A stretch of 64,000 bases of DNA from an uncultured Chitinophagaceae bacterium (lineage in GTDB: Bacteria; Bacteroidota; Bacteroidia; Chitinophagales; Chitinophagaceae): contig CAKZFX010000011.1 in the NCBI GenBank assembly GCA_936908745.1, positions 1 to 64,000 on the forward strand. The letters run 5' to 3'. Below, in pieces: positions 39,485 to 48,513 of the stretch. The notes beneath the pieces are model-generated. The model saw only the letters and a program-made list of their open reading frames with translations, did no database searches and had not been told where the DNA came from. The position numbers and the translations under genes are program-made. How positions within the stretch are numbered: the stretch's first letter is position 1; each line of letters opens with the position of its first letter.

Positions 39485-41408
39485 CTCACGACTCACCACT
39501 CACGATTCCCGACTCCTTTCCGTACTCAAACAGTATTGGGGCTATGAGCAGTTTCGTCCATTGCAGGAGGAGATCATTCAGTCTGTTTTAGCTAAAAAAG
39601 ATGTACTGGCGCTGATGCCGACGGGTGGTGGCAAGTCATTGTGCTACCAGGTACCCACTATGGTCAATGAAGGAATGTGTTTGGTTATTTCTCCTTTGAT
39701 CGCTTTGATGAAAGACCAGGTGGAAAACCTGCGGAAGAAAGGAATCACTGCCTATGCTATTTTTTCCGGCATGACAAGAAAGGAAGTGATGAATGTGCTG
39801 AAAGTGGTGACAGAAAGCAATTGTAAGTTTTTGTATGTTTCTCCCGAACGGTTAGAGACAAAGTTATTTAAGGAGTTTCTGCCGGGTATGAACATCCGCC
39901 TGGTCGCGGTGGATGAGGCGCATTGTATTTCGCAATGGGGTTATGATTTCAGACCGCCTTATTTACGTATTGCTGCAATACGGGAAGAGTTACGTGATGT
40001 ACCTGTGCTGGCATTAACAGCATCGGCCACAGCAGAAGTGCAGCAAGATATTTGTGAGCGGTTATCATTTGCCGAAAAGAATATTTTCCGGCAATCTTTT
40101 GAAAGAAGCAATTTATCATACAGTGTTTTTGAAGTTCACTCCAAGATCAATAAGATCACAGAGATCATTCAAAAGGTGAACGGCAGCGGCATTATTTATT
40201 GTAAGAGCCGTAAGCGTACGCAGGAGATCAGCGATTTATTAAAGCTGCATGGCATTTCTGCTGATTATTACCATGCCGGGTTACCCCAGGACGAACGAAG
40301 TAAAAAACAGGAAAGCTGGATTGCGAATAAGACACGCATTATTGTTTGCACCAATGCTTTTGGAATGGGTATTGACAAACCGGATGTTCGTTTTGTTATT
40401 CATGCGGATGTGCCTGATTCGTTAGAGAATTATTACCAGGAGGCTGGCCGTGCGGGAAGAGACGGTAAAACGGCGTATGCTGTTTTACTTTATGACGAAA
40501 AAGATCTTGTTGAGTTAGAAGAAGCAATTGCCCAGCGTTTCCCTTCGCTTGAAAGCATCCGGGAAGTGTACCAGTCAATTGCCAATTACCTGCAATTGCA
40601 TACCGGTGATGGCGAAGGGCAGTATTACGAGTTTGATATCAGTGATTTTTTACGGAAGTTCAGGTTGCAAAGTCATACGGTAATTCATGCATTAAAAGCA
40701 TTGGAACAAGATGGCTGGCTGGCATTTAACGAACAGGTTTTCCGGCCTTCACAAGTGCAGTTTACAACAGATAAACGTTACCTATATGATTTTGAACAGT
40801 CGCACCCGCTACTGGAGCCATTGATAAAAATGCTGCTGCGTGCCTACGAAGGCATTTTTGATGTAAATGTTGGTATCTCTGAAAAATTATTGGCTGGCTT
40901 ATTAAAGAAAGAGGTGGATGTTGTCAAACAACAACTGCAGGAGTTACATAATTACCGGTTGCTGGATTACCAGCCGCAAAAAGATACGCCACAGTTGTAT
41001 TTTCTAAAACCGCGTATCAAGACAGAAAACCTTTCTATTGATATGGTAGCGTATGAGCAACGCAGGTTGCAATACGAAAAACGCTGCAGGCAAATGATCA
41101 GCTATGTAAAAGAGAAACAAGCATGTCGCAGCCAATTGATCGGCCAGTATTTTGGCGACACCGGCATAAAACCCTGCGGTATTTGTGATAATTGTTTAGA
41201 GCAGAAGAAGAGCCGTTTAAGTAAAGAAGAGTTTGAACAAATCCGCCAGCAAGTGATGGATTTATTAGAACAGGGTCAGCTACCGGTTAAAGATTTATTG
41301 ATAAAACTCGGCGATATAAAGAAAGAAAAAGCCTGGAAAGTCATTGAGTTTCTCCAGGCTGAAAGTAAGATTGTAACAGATGCCGAAGGCCGTGTCGGTT
41401 TAAAATAA
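39477..41408 (+). CDS. recQ: ATP-dependent DNA helicase RecQ
   Basis: A 643-residue superfamily 2 helicase that unwinds DNA in recombination and repair. Motifs are QFRPLQEEII (motif 0), LMPTGGGKSLCYQVP (Walker A), AVDEAHCISQWGYDFRP (DEAH plus aromatic loop), TNAFGMGIDKPDVRFVIH and YYQEAGRAGRDGK (motif VI). The zinc-binding region has CRQMISYV...CRSQLIGQYFGDTGIKPCGICDNC. There is no obvious HRDC domain. Residues 2-13 (SDSRLTTHDSRL) are encoded by the right heptamer array; homology starts at LLSVLKQYWGYEQF, and no ATG lies between. The stop overlaps the convergent HerA-like gene by 9 bp. Confidence 0.93.
   Translation: MSDSRLTTHDSRLLSVLKQYWGYEQFRPLQEEIIQSVLAKKDVLALMPTGGGKSLCYQVPTMVNEGMCLVISPLIALMKDQVENLRKKGITAYAIFSGMTRKEVMNVLKVVTESNCKFLYVSPERLETKLFKEFLPGMNIRLVAVDEAHCISQWGYDFRPPYLRIAAIREELRDVPVLALTASATAEVQQDICERLSFAEKNIFRQSFERSNLSYSVFEVHSKINKITEIIQKVNGSGIIYCKSRKRTQEISDLLKLHGISADYYHAGLPQDERSKKQESWIANKTRIIVCTNAFGMGIDKPDVRFVIHADVPDSLENYYQEAGRAGRDGKTAYAVLLYDEKDLVELEEAIAQRFPSLESIREVYQSIANYLQLHTGDGEGQYYEFDISDFLRKFRLQSHTVIHALKALEQDGWLAFNEQVFRPSQVQFTTDKRYLYDFEQSHPLLEPLIKMLLRAYEGIFDVNVGISEKLLAGLLKKEVDVVKQQLQELHNYRLLDYQPQKDTPQLYFLKPRIKTENLSIDMVAYEQRRLQYEKRCRQMISYVKEKQACRSQLIGQYFGDTGIKPCGICDNCLEQKKSRLSKEEFEQIRQQVMDLLEQGQLPVKDLLIKLGDIKKEKAWKVIEFLQAESKIVTDAEGRVGLK
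39483..39517 (-). repeat. Heptamer array 6, right arm, overlapping the recQ start
   Basis: GACTCAC, GACTCAC, CACTCAC, GATTCCC, GACTCCT, five units in the opposite orientation to the left arm. It encodes the first residues of RecQ after the initiator Met. Confidence 0.85.
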
Positions 41409-42962
41409 GCTTCGTTTTTTACTTCTTCCTCCCAATCCCAGCGCACCGAGCAAAGAACGCACAATGGTATTGCCAGCGGTTCTTGTCATGCTTTTTACAG
41501 TAGGGTCGTCAAAGAAGCCTTTTTCTTTTTTCGTTGTTGTCTTTGTCGTTGTTTTTGCTTCTTTTTCCCGTTGTTTTTCTACCTTATCCTGTTGCTCTTT
41601 TTCGGCTGCTTCGTTCAGTTTTTCCGTTAAGATTTCATATGCACTCTCGCTGTCTATTACCTGGTTGTATTTAGGGGCGATTTTCGATTTGGCCACCAGC
41701 GCATCAATTTCCATTTCTGATAAGATATCCATACGACTTTGCGGCGGACGGACCATACAGTGCGCCAACGGTGTGGGAATACCTTTTTCATTTAAGATGG
41801 TAACAAAGGCTTCACCCGTTCCCAATTGAGTGATCAGGTCTTCGGTTTTATAGAAAGTTGTCTCCGGGTAGTTTTCGGCTGTTTGTTTGATCACTTTGCG
41901 ATCAGCAGCGGTAAATGCACGCAAAGCATGTTGCACTTTTAACCCTAATTGCGCCAATACCGAAGCCGGTACATCCATCGGGTTTTGCGTACAGAAGTAA
42001 ATACCAATTCCTTTAGAACGGATCAATTTGATAATCGTTTCGATTTGCTGCAACAACGCATCATTTGCCTCCTGGAATATAAGGTGCGCTTCGTCAATGA
42101 ACATAACCAGTTTTGGTTTGTCCATATCACCTTCTTCGGGACAAGAGGCGTAGAGTTCGGCCAGCAGTTGCAACATAAATGTTGAGAACAGTTTTGGCCG
42201 GTCCTGTAGGTCGGTAACACGCACAATGGAAATCATTCCCCTGCCATCATCGCTGATACGCATAAGGTCATCCACTTCAAAACTTTTTTCTCCAAAGAAA
42301 ACATCCGCACCCTGCTGTTGCAGTTCAATTACTTTTCGTAAGATCGTTCCGGTAGAACTGGTTGAAATTTTACCATAGCTTTTTTCCATCTCTGCTTTTC
42401 CTTCATCACTTACATATTGTAAGACTTTGATAAAGTCCTTGAGATCGAGCAACGGTAGTTTAGTATCGTCGCAGTATTTGAAGATCATGGCTACAAAACC
42501 GCCTTGTGTGTCATTTAACCCCAGGATTTTTGATAACAGCACGGGGCCAAATTCGCTCACCGTTGCCCGTAGCCTTGCGCCTTTCTGGTTGCTCAACGTA
42601 AGCAGGTCAACAGGGTAGCCGTTTGCCTTAAATTCAATGGCCAGTTTTTGGCAGCGCTCCGTTATTTTATCATTCACCGTGCCGGCTGCGGCAACACCGC
42701 TCAGGTCGCCTTTAATGTCCATCATCAGCACAGGAATGCTTGCATCGCTCAATCCTTCGGCCAACACCTGCAATGTTTTGGTTTTACCTGTACCTGTAGC
42801 ACCTGCTATCAGCCCGTGACGGTTTAATGTTTTAAAAGGAATTAATATATCGGCACCGGCCACTACTTCTCCATCCAGCATAGCGCAGCCTATTTTGAAA
42901 GACTCGCCTTTGAATGTATAACCGGCGTTGATCGTTTCCAGGAATTTTGAGGTCTCGGGCAT
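41400..42962 (-). CDS. HerA-like ATPase, DUF853 (YjgR) family
   Basis: A 520-residue ATPase. Walker A is GATGTGKTKTLQVLAEGLS (about 53-71), followed by MDIKGDLSGVAAAG and a Walker B in KLVMFIDEAHLIFQEA. The helicase HerA-like DUF853 signature continues with CTQNPMDVPASVLAQLGLKVQHALRAFTAAD. The C-terminal 100 residues are a charged coiled coil (EKLNEAAEKEQQDKVEKQREKEAK) ending in a basic RSKKRSLF. The exact role is unknown; HerA relatives pump or process DNA ends. It is convergent with recQ, with 9 bp overlap. Confidence 0.88.
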   Translation of the reverse strand: MPETSKFLETINAGYTFKGESFKIGCAMLDGEVVAGADILIPFKTLNRHGLIAGATGTGKTKTLQVLAEGLSDASIPVLMMDIKGDLSGVAAAGTVNDKITERCQKLAIEFKANGYPVDLLTLSNQKGARLRATVSEFGPVLLSKILGLNDTQGGFVAMIFKYCDDTKLPLLDLKDFIKVLQYVSDEGKAEMEKSYGKISTSSTGTILRKVIELQQQGADVFFGEKSFEVDDLMRISDDGRGMISIVRVTDLQDRPKLFSTFMLQLLAELYASCPEEGDMDKPKLVMFIDEAHLIFQEANDALLQQIETIIKLIRSKGIGIYFCTQNPMDVPASVLAQLGLKVQHALRAFTAADRKVIKQTAENYPETTFYKTEDLITQLGTGEAFVTILNEKGIPTPLAHCMVRPPQSRMDILSEMEIDALVAKSKIAPKYNQVIDSESAYEILTEKLNEAAEKEQQDKVEKQREKEAKTTTKTTTKKEKGFFDDPTVKSMTRTAGNTIVRSLLGALGLGGRSKKRSLF

Positions 42963-43192
42963 TGTAAAATTTTTAGTGAAAGTTACAGGAATTATGGCGT
43001 ATGCGCTACCGGCATAGGAATTGCATCACCAAGGGTCAGTTTTGTATTATTTTAAGGGGCCGGATGTAAAAAAACCGCCGAAACCTGCTACTCACGGACT
43101 CTTAACAAAATATTAGTCGGATGCGGCAATGTTTGGCAAATGATTTACTTTTATTTGTCATCATATTCACAGATGAATTAAATTTTACTAAA

Positions 43193-43888
43193 ATGGACAC
43201 TAAGAAACCTAAAATTTTGTTGTGCGAGGATGATCCTAACCTGGGAAGTGTGCTGAAGAATTATTTGGAATTAAACGATTACGATGTAACGCTGGAAAGA
43301 GATGGCCGCCTGGGCCTGGCTGCTTTTCAACGTGAAAAGTTTGAACTCTGCCTGCTGGATGTGATGATGCCGAATATGGATGGGTTTACGCTGGCGGAAG
43401 AAATCCGTGATGTGGACCCGGATATTCCCCTGTTTTTCCTGAGTGCAAAGACAATGAAAGACGATATCATCCAGGGTTATAAACTCGGTGCGGATGATTA
43501 TATCACAAAGCCGTTTGACAGTGAAGTATTGCTGTTGAAAATAAAAGCGATCCTGAAACGCAACGATGAGATCAACAAGGAAAGCGAGAATAAAGAGTTT
43601 GATCTTGCCAGCTATCATTTCAATCCCAAGCTGCGCCAGTTGTCGCATAACGGCGTAACGCAAACGCTTTCTCCAAAAGAGAATGAGTTATTGAAAATGC
43701 TGGCTGAGCACCTGAATGACCTGTTGCCAAGAGAACAGGCGTTGAAGAAAATCTGGGGCAGCGATACCTATTTCAACGGTCGCAGCATGGACGTTTATAT
43801 CGCCAAGTTGAGAAAGTACCTGAAAGACGATTCGAAGATCGAGATCGTGAACATTCACGGTAATGGCTTCCGCCTCGTGGTGCAATAA
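43193..43888 (+). CDS. OmpR-family response regulator
   Basis: A 231-residue two-component regulator. The receiver domain has the acidic pocket CEDD (11-14), the phosphoacceptor Asp in LCLLDVMMPNMDGF, the Thr/Ser in LFFLSAKT and the Lys in DDYITKPF. The C-terminal winged helix (about 130-230) shows LSPKENELLKMLAEHLNDLLPREQALKKIWG and SMDVYIAKLRKYLKDD. No histidine kinase gene is adjacent, so its partner is elsewhere. The frame is open 72 nt further upstream; MDTKKPKILLCEDD is the natural start. Confidence 0.93.
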   Translation: MDTKKPKILLCEDDPNLGSVLKNYLELNDYDVTLERDGRLGLAAFQREKFELCLLDVMMPNMDGFTLAEEIRDVDPDIPLFFLSAKTMKDDIIQGYKLGADDYITKPFDSEVLLLKIKAILKRNDEINKESENKEFDLASYHFNPKLRQLSHNGVTQTLSPKENELLKMLAEHLNDLLPREQALKKIWGSDTYFNGRSMDVYIAKLRKYLKDDSKIEIVNIHGNGFRLVVQ

Positions 43889-43909
43889 TTTTTTATAAGT
43901 AATAAACAG

Positions 43910-43938
43910 AAACGGCCTATTGACATAGGCCGTTTTTT
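43910..43938 (+). terminator. Terminator between the response regulator and the TonB receptor
   Basis: AAACGGCCTAT, loop TGAC, ATAGGCCGTTTTTT lie 22 bp after the regulator stop; it may also serve the convergent receptor gene. Confidence 0.85.
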
Positions 43939-43954
43939 ATTCCCCTGATTGATA

Positions 43955-46417
43955 CTAAAAGTTAGCTTGTATGCCAACCCGGATGGTTCTGCCGGGAACC
44001 GGCATCCGTAAAATTGTACCTATATCATATTGATAACGGTCGGTCAGGTTGTCGATACCTGCACCCAGGCTGACATTCCGGTTAATTTTATAAGAGCTGA
44101 ATACGTCTATACTATGATCAGCCGGTATGACTACCGCAATACCCGCTGCACCTGTGCCCTGGAGCCAGTTTTCCGGGTTGTCTTTACGGGAATGATAACG
44201 AACCCGTCCGCCGATTGTCAGTTTTTTATTTAATAAGTAGGCGCCTGTGCTGATGGAGAATGAACTTTTGGCAGGTATGCGGTTGGGCAATACGCTGAAG
44301 TCAAAGCCTTGTGCATTGCATTCGGGGTAGCCAAATTCATCAGCCAGTCGTTTGGAACAGACCTTTGCATCACTATAAAAGATGGCTGATCCATTTAAGA
44401 ACATGTTGGAGGTTTCATAAGTAAAGCTGAACTCCGCTCCTTTGAGCCTGAATTGGTCATAGTTAAGAAAGACAAAGTAGGGAGCTGTTTTTATAACGGC
44501 GGCCGAGATATAGTTTTTACTGTTGTTGTAAAAGATATTGGCATTGAAGAGAAGCGTATCTTTTTTTCCCAGTAGCGAATGCGCTCTGACCTGCAAACCT
44601 GTTTCATAGGAGCTGGCACGTTCTGTTTTCAGCGGATTCTTTTCATCATAACTGAATGTCTGCGAAGAGACAGTGGATTCATACAGGCTTGGTGTCCTGT
44701 TGACAGAAGATATTTTTGCATAGATGTTTAACCAGCCGGTAGCTGCATAGCTGATCCTGCCAATAAGATCGGCATTTGTATTGTATTCAATTTTTTTCTT
44801 TGTGTTGAAGTCATGCACACGAGCACCATGTATTTTTATTTCTGCTTGTACCTGTAGTTTTTTCCATTGGTATTCTGCAGAAAGGAAGCCGCTGTATGTA
44901 TTTCTCCGGCCATTTCGTGCAGAGCCTGTGCGGCTATCCGGCACGCCTAAGGGTTCCAGCCTTTCTGTTTGAATGGTTAATCCATATTTCAGTGCCAGTA
45001 ACAGTTGATCAAAAGACGTGCTGTTGTAAACCGTGCCTCCCTTTCTGCTATTGCGGAAATTGTGCAGGTATTGGTCGCCATATCGTGCCCCGGGGTTTTG
45101 TGCAAGACCATTCCGTTGTTGCATATTTCCATTGTTGGTAAACAGAGAGACAGCGAGGTCCAGCATTCGCCCGGAATGATAACGGTAGTTCAGGCTGTAT
45201 GTATTTAACGAAACAGTACCCAGCGACCATTGCGGCATACTTTGCACACCTGTTGGCAGCCTCCTGAAGTTTGAATCATTTGAGTTTTTATACCAGTAAG
45301 AAGCCAATACTTCACCTGCCTGCTGACCATGATAGCGATAGATAATTTCAAGACGTTGTTTAGGAGTGATAGCCCAGCCGAGTTTAGCTAAGGCCGAACC
45401 GCTGGAGTAGCTGGTGTTCACCACTTCCTGTCCGGGTTTTACTTCAGGAGTTTTGCGGGCACTGGCATCGTAGGTGGCAGCATCATAACCATATCTCGCT
45501 GCTCCTTTTTTTCCTGCAAAGTAGTTACCCTGGCTATTGCCGGAGAGAGCGGCCATAAAGTCCAGTTTGCCTGTTTTGTATCCAACAGCAATTGTTCCTT
45601 TGCCATTGCTTATTTGTGTTTCCCTGATATCATTTTGCACAATGTAGTATTGCTGGCCTTTTTCACTGGCGGGTATATCAGGCGTTTTGTTGTTATTGAA
45701 AATATCTCCTTTTATGTATGCACCAAATTTGTTGCCGGGCAGCACTATGTCTTCCACGCCAATGGTAGTCATGTTGATCACTCCGCCGGTAGCACCTATC
45801 GCACCGGGGTTGAACCCCGCGCCTTTTGCTATTTCAATATTTTTAATGAGGTCCATTTCAATATAAGTGCGATCGCTGGAACCCTGATAACCCCTGAATG
45901 TTTGTGTGGATTGCAACCCGCCATCAATGAGAATAGGCACACGGCCATCACCCTGCAATCCTCTTATACCTATATCCAGCCCACCGGCTTCATTCCTGAT
46001 ATTGTTTACCAGCAAACCCGGTTCACCGTTGAAAACGTCTGCATTGCTTGTTCCCCTGTTCCGCAGCAGTATTTCATGGTTTATGAGTATTGTAGCAGGC
46101 TCCTTTCTTTTTTTGGCGCTTACCTGTACTTCTTCCAGCTCTATTATCCTGTGATTGGTTGCTGAAACCGTAATTATAAACGGAATAGTATTTACGATGT
46201 ATTTTTTCTTTTTGATTAATAATGTATCACCTTGCTTTATATCAAGCGCAAACGATCCGTCACTGCCTGTTACTGTTTTTTGTTTGCCATTAACCACCGG
46301 GATACCCTCATAAGGTTCGCCGTTTTCCTTGATTATTTTTCCGTTTTGTGCGGCTGTTTGAATATGCAGCAAGAGTAGAATAAATACAGAGGCACTGATA
46401 AAGTAAATCCTTTTCAT
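43955..46417 (-). CDS. TonB-dependent receptor with CarboxypepD_reg-like domain
   Basis: An 820-residue outer-membrane receptor. Signal peptide (about 1-23), a shortened CarboxypepD_reg-like domain (GKIIKENGEPYEGIPVVNGKQKTVTGSDGSF), TonB-box region EEVQVSAKKRKEPATILIN, plug (RNRGTSNADVFNGEPGLLVNNIRNEAGGLDIGIRGLQGDGRVPILIDGG) and barrel ending in RTIRVGIQANF. The plug pattern resembles copper/iron-chelate and siderophore receptors; substrate unknown. A -7 element and a 22-bp direct repeat lie upstream. Confidence 0.88.
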   Translation of the reverse strand: MKRIYFISASVFILLLLHIQTAAQNGKIIKENGEPYEGIPVVNGKQKTVTGSDGSFALDIKQGDTLLIKKKKYIVNTIPFIITVSATNHRIIELEEVQVSAKKRKEPATILINHEILLRNRGTSNADVFNGEPGLLVNNIRNEAGGLDIGIRGLQGDGRVPILIDGGLQSTQTFRGYQGSSDRTYIEMDLIKNIEIAKGAGFNPGAIGATGGVINMTTIGVEDIVLPGNKFGAYIKGDIFNNNKTPDIPASEKGQQYYIVQNDIRETQISNGKGTIAVGYKTGKLDFMAALSGNSQGNYFAGKKGAARYGYDAATYDASARKTPEVKPGQEVVNTSYSSGSALAKLGWAITPKQRLEIIYRYHGQQAGEVLASYWYKNSNDSNFRRLPTGVQSMPQWSLGTVSLNTYSLNYRYHSGRMLDLAVSLFTNNGNMQQRNGLAQNPGARYGDQYLHNFRNSRKGGTVYNSTSFDQLLLALKYGLTIQTERLEPLGVPDSRTGSARNGRRNTYSGFLSAEYQWKKLQVQAEIKIHGARVHDFNTKKKIEYNTNADLIGRISYAATGWLNIYAKISSVNRTPSLYESTVSSQTFSYDEKNPLKTERASSYETGLQVRAHSLLGKKDTLLFNANIFYNNSKNYISAAVIKTAPYFVFLNYDQFRLKGAEFSFTYETSNMFLNGSAIFYSDAKVCSKRLADEFGYPECNAQGFDFSVLPNRIPAKSSFSISTGAYLLNKKLTIGGRVRYHSRKDNPENWLQGTGAAGIAVVIPADHSIDVFSSYKINRNVSLGAGIDNLTDRYQYDIGTILRMPVPGRTIRVGIQANF

Positions 46418-46504
46418 TGTGTACGTTTTAAAATAGTAAATAACAGGAGTGGCCGGCTGTATAAAAGACCGGAAGTGTATTCAGCTCTGTAAGTAAGCAG
46501 GCCG

Positions 46505-46512
46505 CAAAAGTA
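46505..46512 (-). promoter_or_regulatory. -7 element of the third TonB receptor
   Basis: Minus strand TACTTTTG matches TAnnTTTG, about 90 bp before the ATG. There is no TTTG at -33; the direct repeat starts about 28 bp further upstream, where an activator would sit. Confidence 0.5.
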
Positions 46513-46539
46513 GATATGCGGTGTTTATAAAAAGTATCG

Positions 46540-46583
46540 AATTTGGAAAACCTGTTATTGAAATCGGGAAAAGTTGTTATTGA
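46540..46583 (-). promoter_or_regulatory. 22-bp direct repeat, candidate activator site
   Basis: Two abutting 22-bp units (46540-46561 and 46562-46583) agree at 18 of 22 positions; shared parts are AAT, GGAAAA and TGTTATTGA. The second unit contains AAATCGGGAAAAG, also found at 17930. Tandem sites two helical turns apart just upstream of a promoter lacking a -33 box are typical for AraC-type activators. The remainder of the gap to ruvB shows no gene. Confidence 0.65.
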
Positions 46584-46693
46584 CAATGATGTTTGACTTA
46601 TTAAAAAGACAATCAATCAATAGAAATAATACAACTTTTAATTGCCAGCGTTCTCAACACTGTTGTGGCGATGCGCTTACTATGGAAAAGTGA

Positions 46694-47722
46694 TTATGTA
46701 AATAATGTGCCTGTATTACCGGGATGTATTTTTCCCAGATGCTGGTAAGCCTTTGCGGTAACTTCTCTTCCTCTTGGTGTGCGTTGTATAAATCCTTCCT
46801 GTATTAAAAAAGGTTCATACACTTCTTCCAATGTGCCGGCTTCTTCGCCAACAGCAGTGGCGATGGTGGTGATACCCACAGGGCCTCCTTTAAATTTTTC
46901 AATAATAGTTTGCAGAATGCGGTTGTCCATATCATCCAGGCCAAATTCATCCACATTTAAGGCTTTGAGTGCATGCTGGGTGATGCCAAAGTCTATCGTG
47001 CCGTCATTTAATACCTGTGCAAAATCCCTTACCCTTCTTAAAAGCCCATTGGCAATCCTTGGTGTGCCCCGGCTTCTGCGGCCTATTTCATTGACAGCAT
47101 CGCCTGTTATCTGTGTGCCTAAAATAGAAGCAGACCTTTTTATGATGCTGTTAAGCGTTGCCGAGTTATAGTATTCCAGTCTTGATTTAATAGCAAAGCG
47201 GGACAATAAAGGAGCGGTCAGCAACCCACTTCGCGTGGTGGCTCCGATCAGTGTAAACGGATTTAATGACAGTTGTATACTTCTTGCATTCGGGCCGCTG
47301 TCGATCATGATATCGATACGGTAATCTTCCATGGCGGCGTAAAGATATTCTTCGACCACGGTGCTCAGGCGGTGTATCTCATCTATAAATAAAACATCAT
47401 TGGGCTCAAGGTTAGTAAGCAAGCCTGCCAGGTCTCCTGGCTTTTCAATCACCGGGCCGGATGTTTCTTTGATGTTTACACCCAGTTCATTCGCCACAAT
47501 GCGTGAAAGCGTTGTTTTGCCCAGTCCGGGAGGGCCATGAAACAGCACATGGTCGAGCGCCTCGCCTCTTATTTTAGCTGCCTTGATAAAGATGCGCAGG
47601 TTTTCGATGACCTGTGCCTGCCCGGCAAAGTCTTCAATATGCGATGGCCGTATATTGTTTTCAAATTCCTTGTCAGATGCACTAAGACTTGATTTGTCGC
47701 TATTCAGGTTTGGGTTTCCCAT
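46694..47722 (-). CDS. ruvB: Holliday junction branch-migration ATPase RuvB
   Basis: A 342-residue AAA+ motor that drives branch migration of Holliday junctions with RuvA. Motifs are RPSHIEDFAGQAQVIENL, Walker A HGPPGLGKTTLSRIVA, Walker B NDVLFIDEIHRL, sensor I IGATTRSGLLT and the arginine-finger and sensor II regions. The C-terminal winged helix is complete (IQRTPRGREVTAKAYQHLG). It is 23 bp downstream of the M23 peptidase gene on the same strand. Confidence 0.96.
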   Translation of the reverse strand: MGNPNLNSDKSSLSASDKEFENNIRPSHIEDFAGQAQVIENLRIFIKAAKIRGEALDHVLFHGPPGLGKTTLSRIVANELGVNIKETSGPVIEKPGDLAGLLTNLEPNDVLFIDEIHRLSTVVEEYLYAAMEDYRIDIMIDSGPNARSIQLSLNPFTLIGATTRSGLLTAPLLSRFAIKSRLEYYNSATLNSIIKRSASILGTQITGDAVNEIGRRSRGTPRIANGLLRRVRDFAQVLNDGTIDFGITQHALKALNVDEFGLDDMDNRILQTIIEKFKGGPVGITTIATAVGEEAGTLEEVYEPFLIQEGFIQRTPRGREVTAKAYQHLGKIHPGNTGTLFT

Positions 47723-47745
47723 TCATTTCTTTCTATGCTGTAAAA

Positions 47746-48441
47746 CTAACTATATTGATTCATTTGAAGGATGAGATCAGGGTCAGGACTGTTGGCTAAG
47801 TATTTTTCTTTTTGTGAAAAAGCACATACACCGGGATAATCGCCTTCCCAATCACCCAGATTATCAATTAACTGGAAATGCAAATGGGGTGGCCAATGCC
47901 CGTTTTCTTTGGGCTCACCCAGCGCTGCAAAAGCAGTGCCTTTCGTAATAGGTTTATTTTTTTCCAATGTTGCCAAAGACTGCAGGTTAAGGTGGCCATA
48001 TAATGTATAAAAAGTAAACGCTCCTGTTTCGTGTGCTAAAATGATGGTTGCGCCATAGTCGCCAAAGCGGTCGTTAAATGCAAAGCTATGTACCTTTCCA
48101 TCCATAGGTGCAGCAACCTCTGTTCCTGCTCTGCCCCAGATATCTGTGCCCAGGTGCAACCGTCGCGGTTCATCGCCTTCTGCCGCATCAAAAACACGAC
48201 TACGGATATATACCGTCCGATGTTCTGCATAACCCCCTATTCCATATAAAGCATTGCCGGCCACCAGTTGTTCATTGATGTATTCACAAAAAAGGGAAGT
48301 GTTATTCAACACATCTGCTGTTAATGCCCCGTTAGCCGCTGTAAAGTCAAATGACAGCAGTTTATCTTTTGCAGGATCAAAAGGCACAACAGGATAAAAA
48401 GTTCCTTTTTTGCTTGTGAGCCATTTTTCTAATACGGTCAT
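47746..48441 (-). CDS. M23-family metallopeptidase (LytM domain)
   Basis: A 231-residue protein with a LytM domain: HLGTDIWGRAGTEVAAPMDGKVHSF gives the first two zinc ligands (HxxxD), and GHWPPHLHFQLI gives HxH. These enzymes cut peptide bridges in peptidoglycan. No signal peptide is obvious at the N-terminus (MTVLEKWLTSKKGTFYPV), which is unusual for a cell-wall enzyme; relatives in Bacteroidota are similar and may act elsewhere. It precedes ruvB by 23 bp. Confidence 0.85.
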   Translation of the reverse strand: MTVLEKWLTSKKGTFYPVVPFDPAKDKLLSFDFTAANGALTADVLNNTSLFCEYINEQLVAGNALYGIGGYAEHRTVYIRSRVFDAAEGDEPRRLHLGTDIWGRAGTEVAAPMDGKVHSFAFNDRFGDYGATIILAHETGAFTFYTLYGHLNLQSLATLEKNKPITKGTAFAALGEPKENGHWPPHLHFQLIDNLGDWEGDYPGVCAFSQKEKYLANSPDPDLILQMNQYS

Positions 48442-48460
48442 TGTATAAAGTTAGCTGAAA

Positions 48461-48487
48461 CAAAAACATCCCGCCGGGGCGGGATGT
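48461..48487 (-). terminator. Terminator of the giant surface protein gene
   Basis: Minus strand ACATCCCGCC pairs with GGCGGGATGT and is followed by TTTTTG, 27 bp past the stop. Confidence 0.85.
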
Positions 48488-48513
48488 CTGTTAGTTCATC
48501 ATATAGTAATTTC

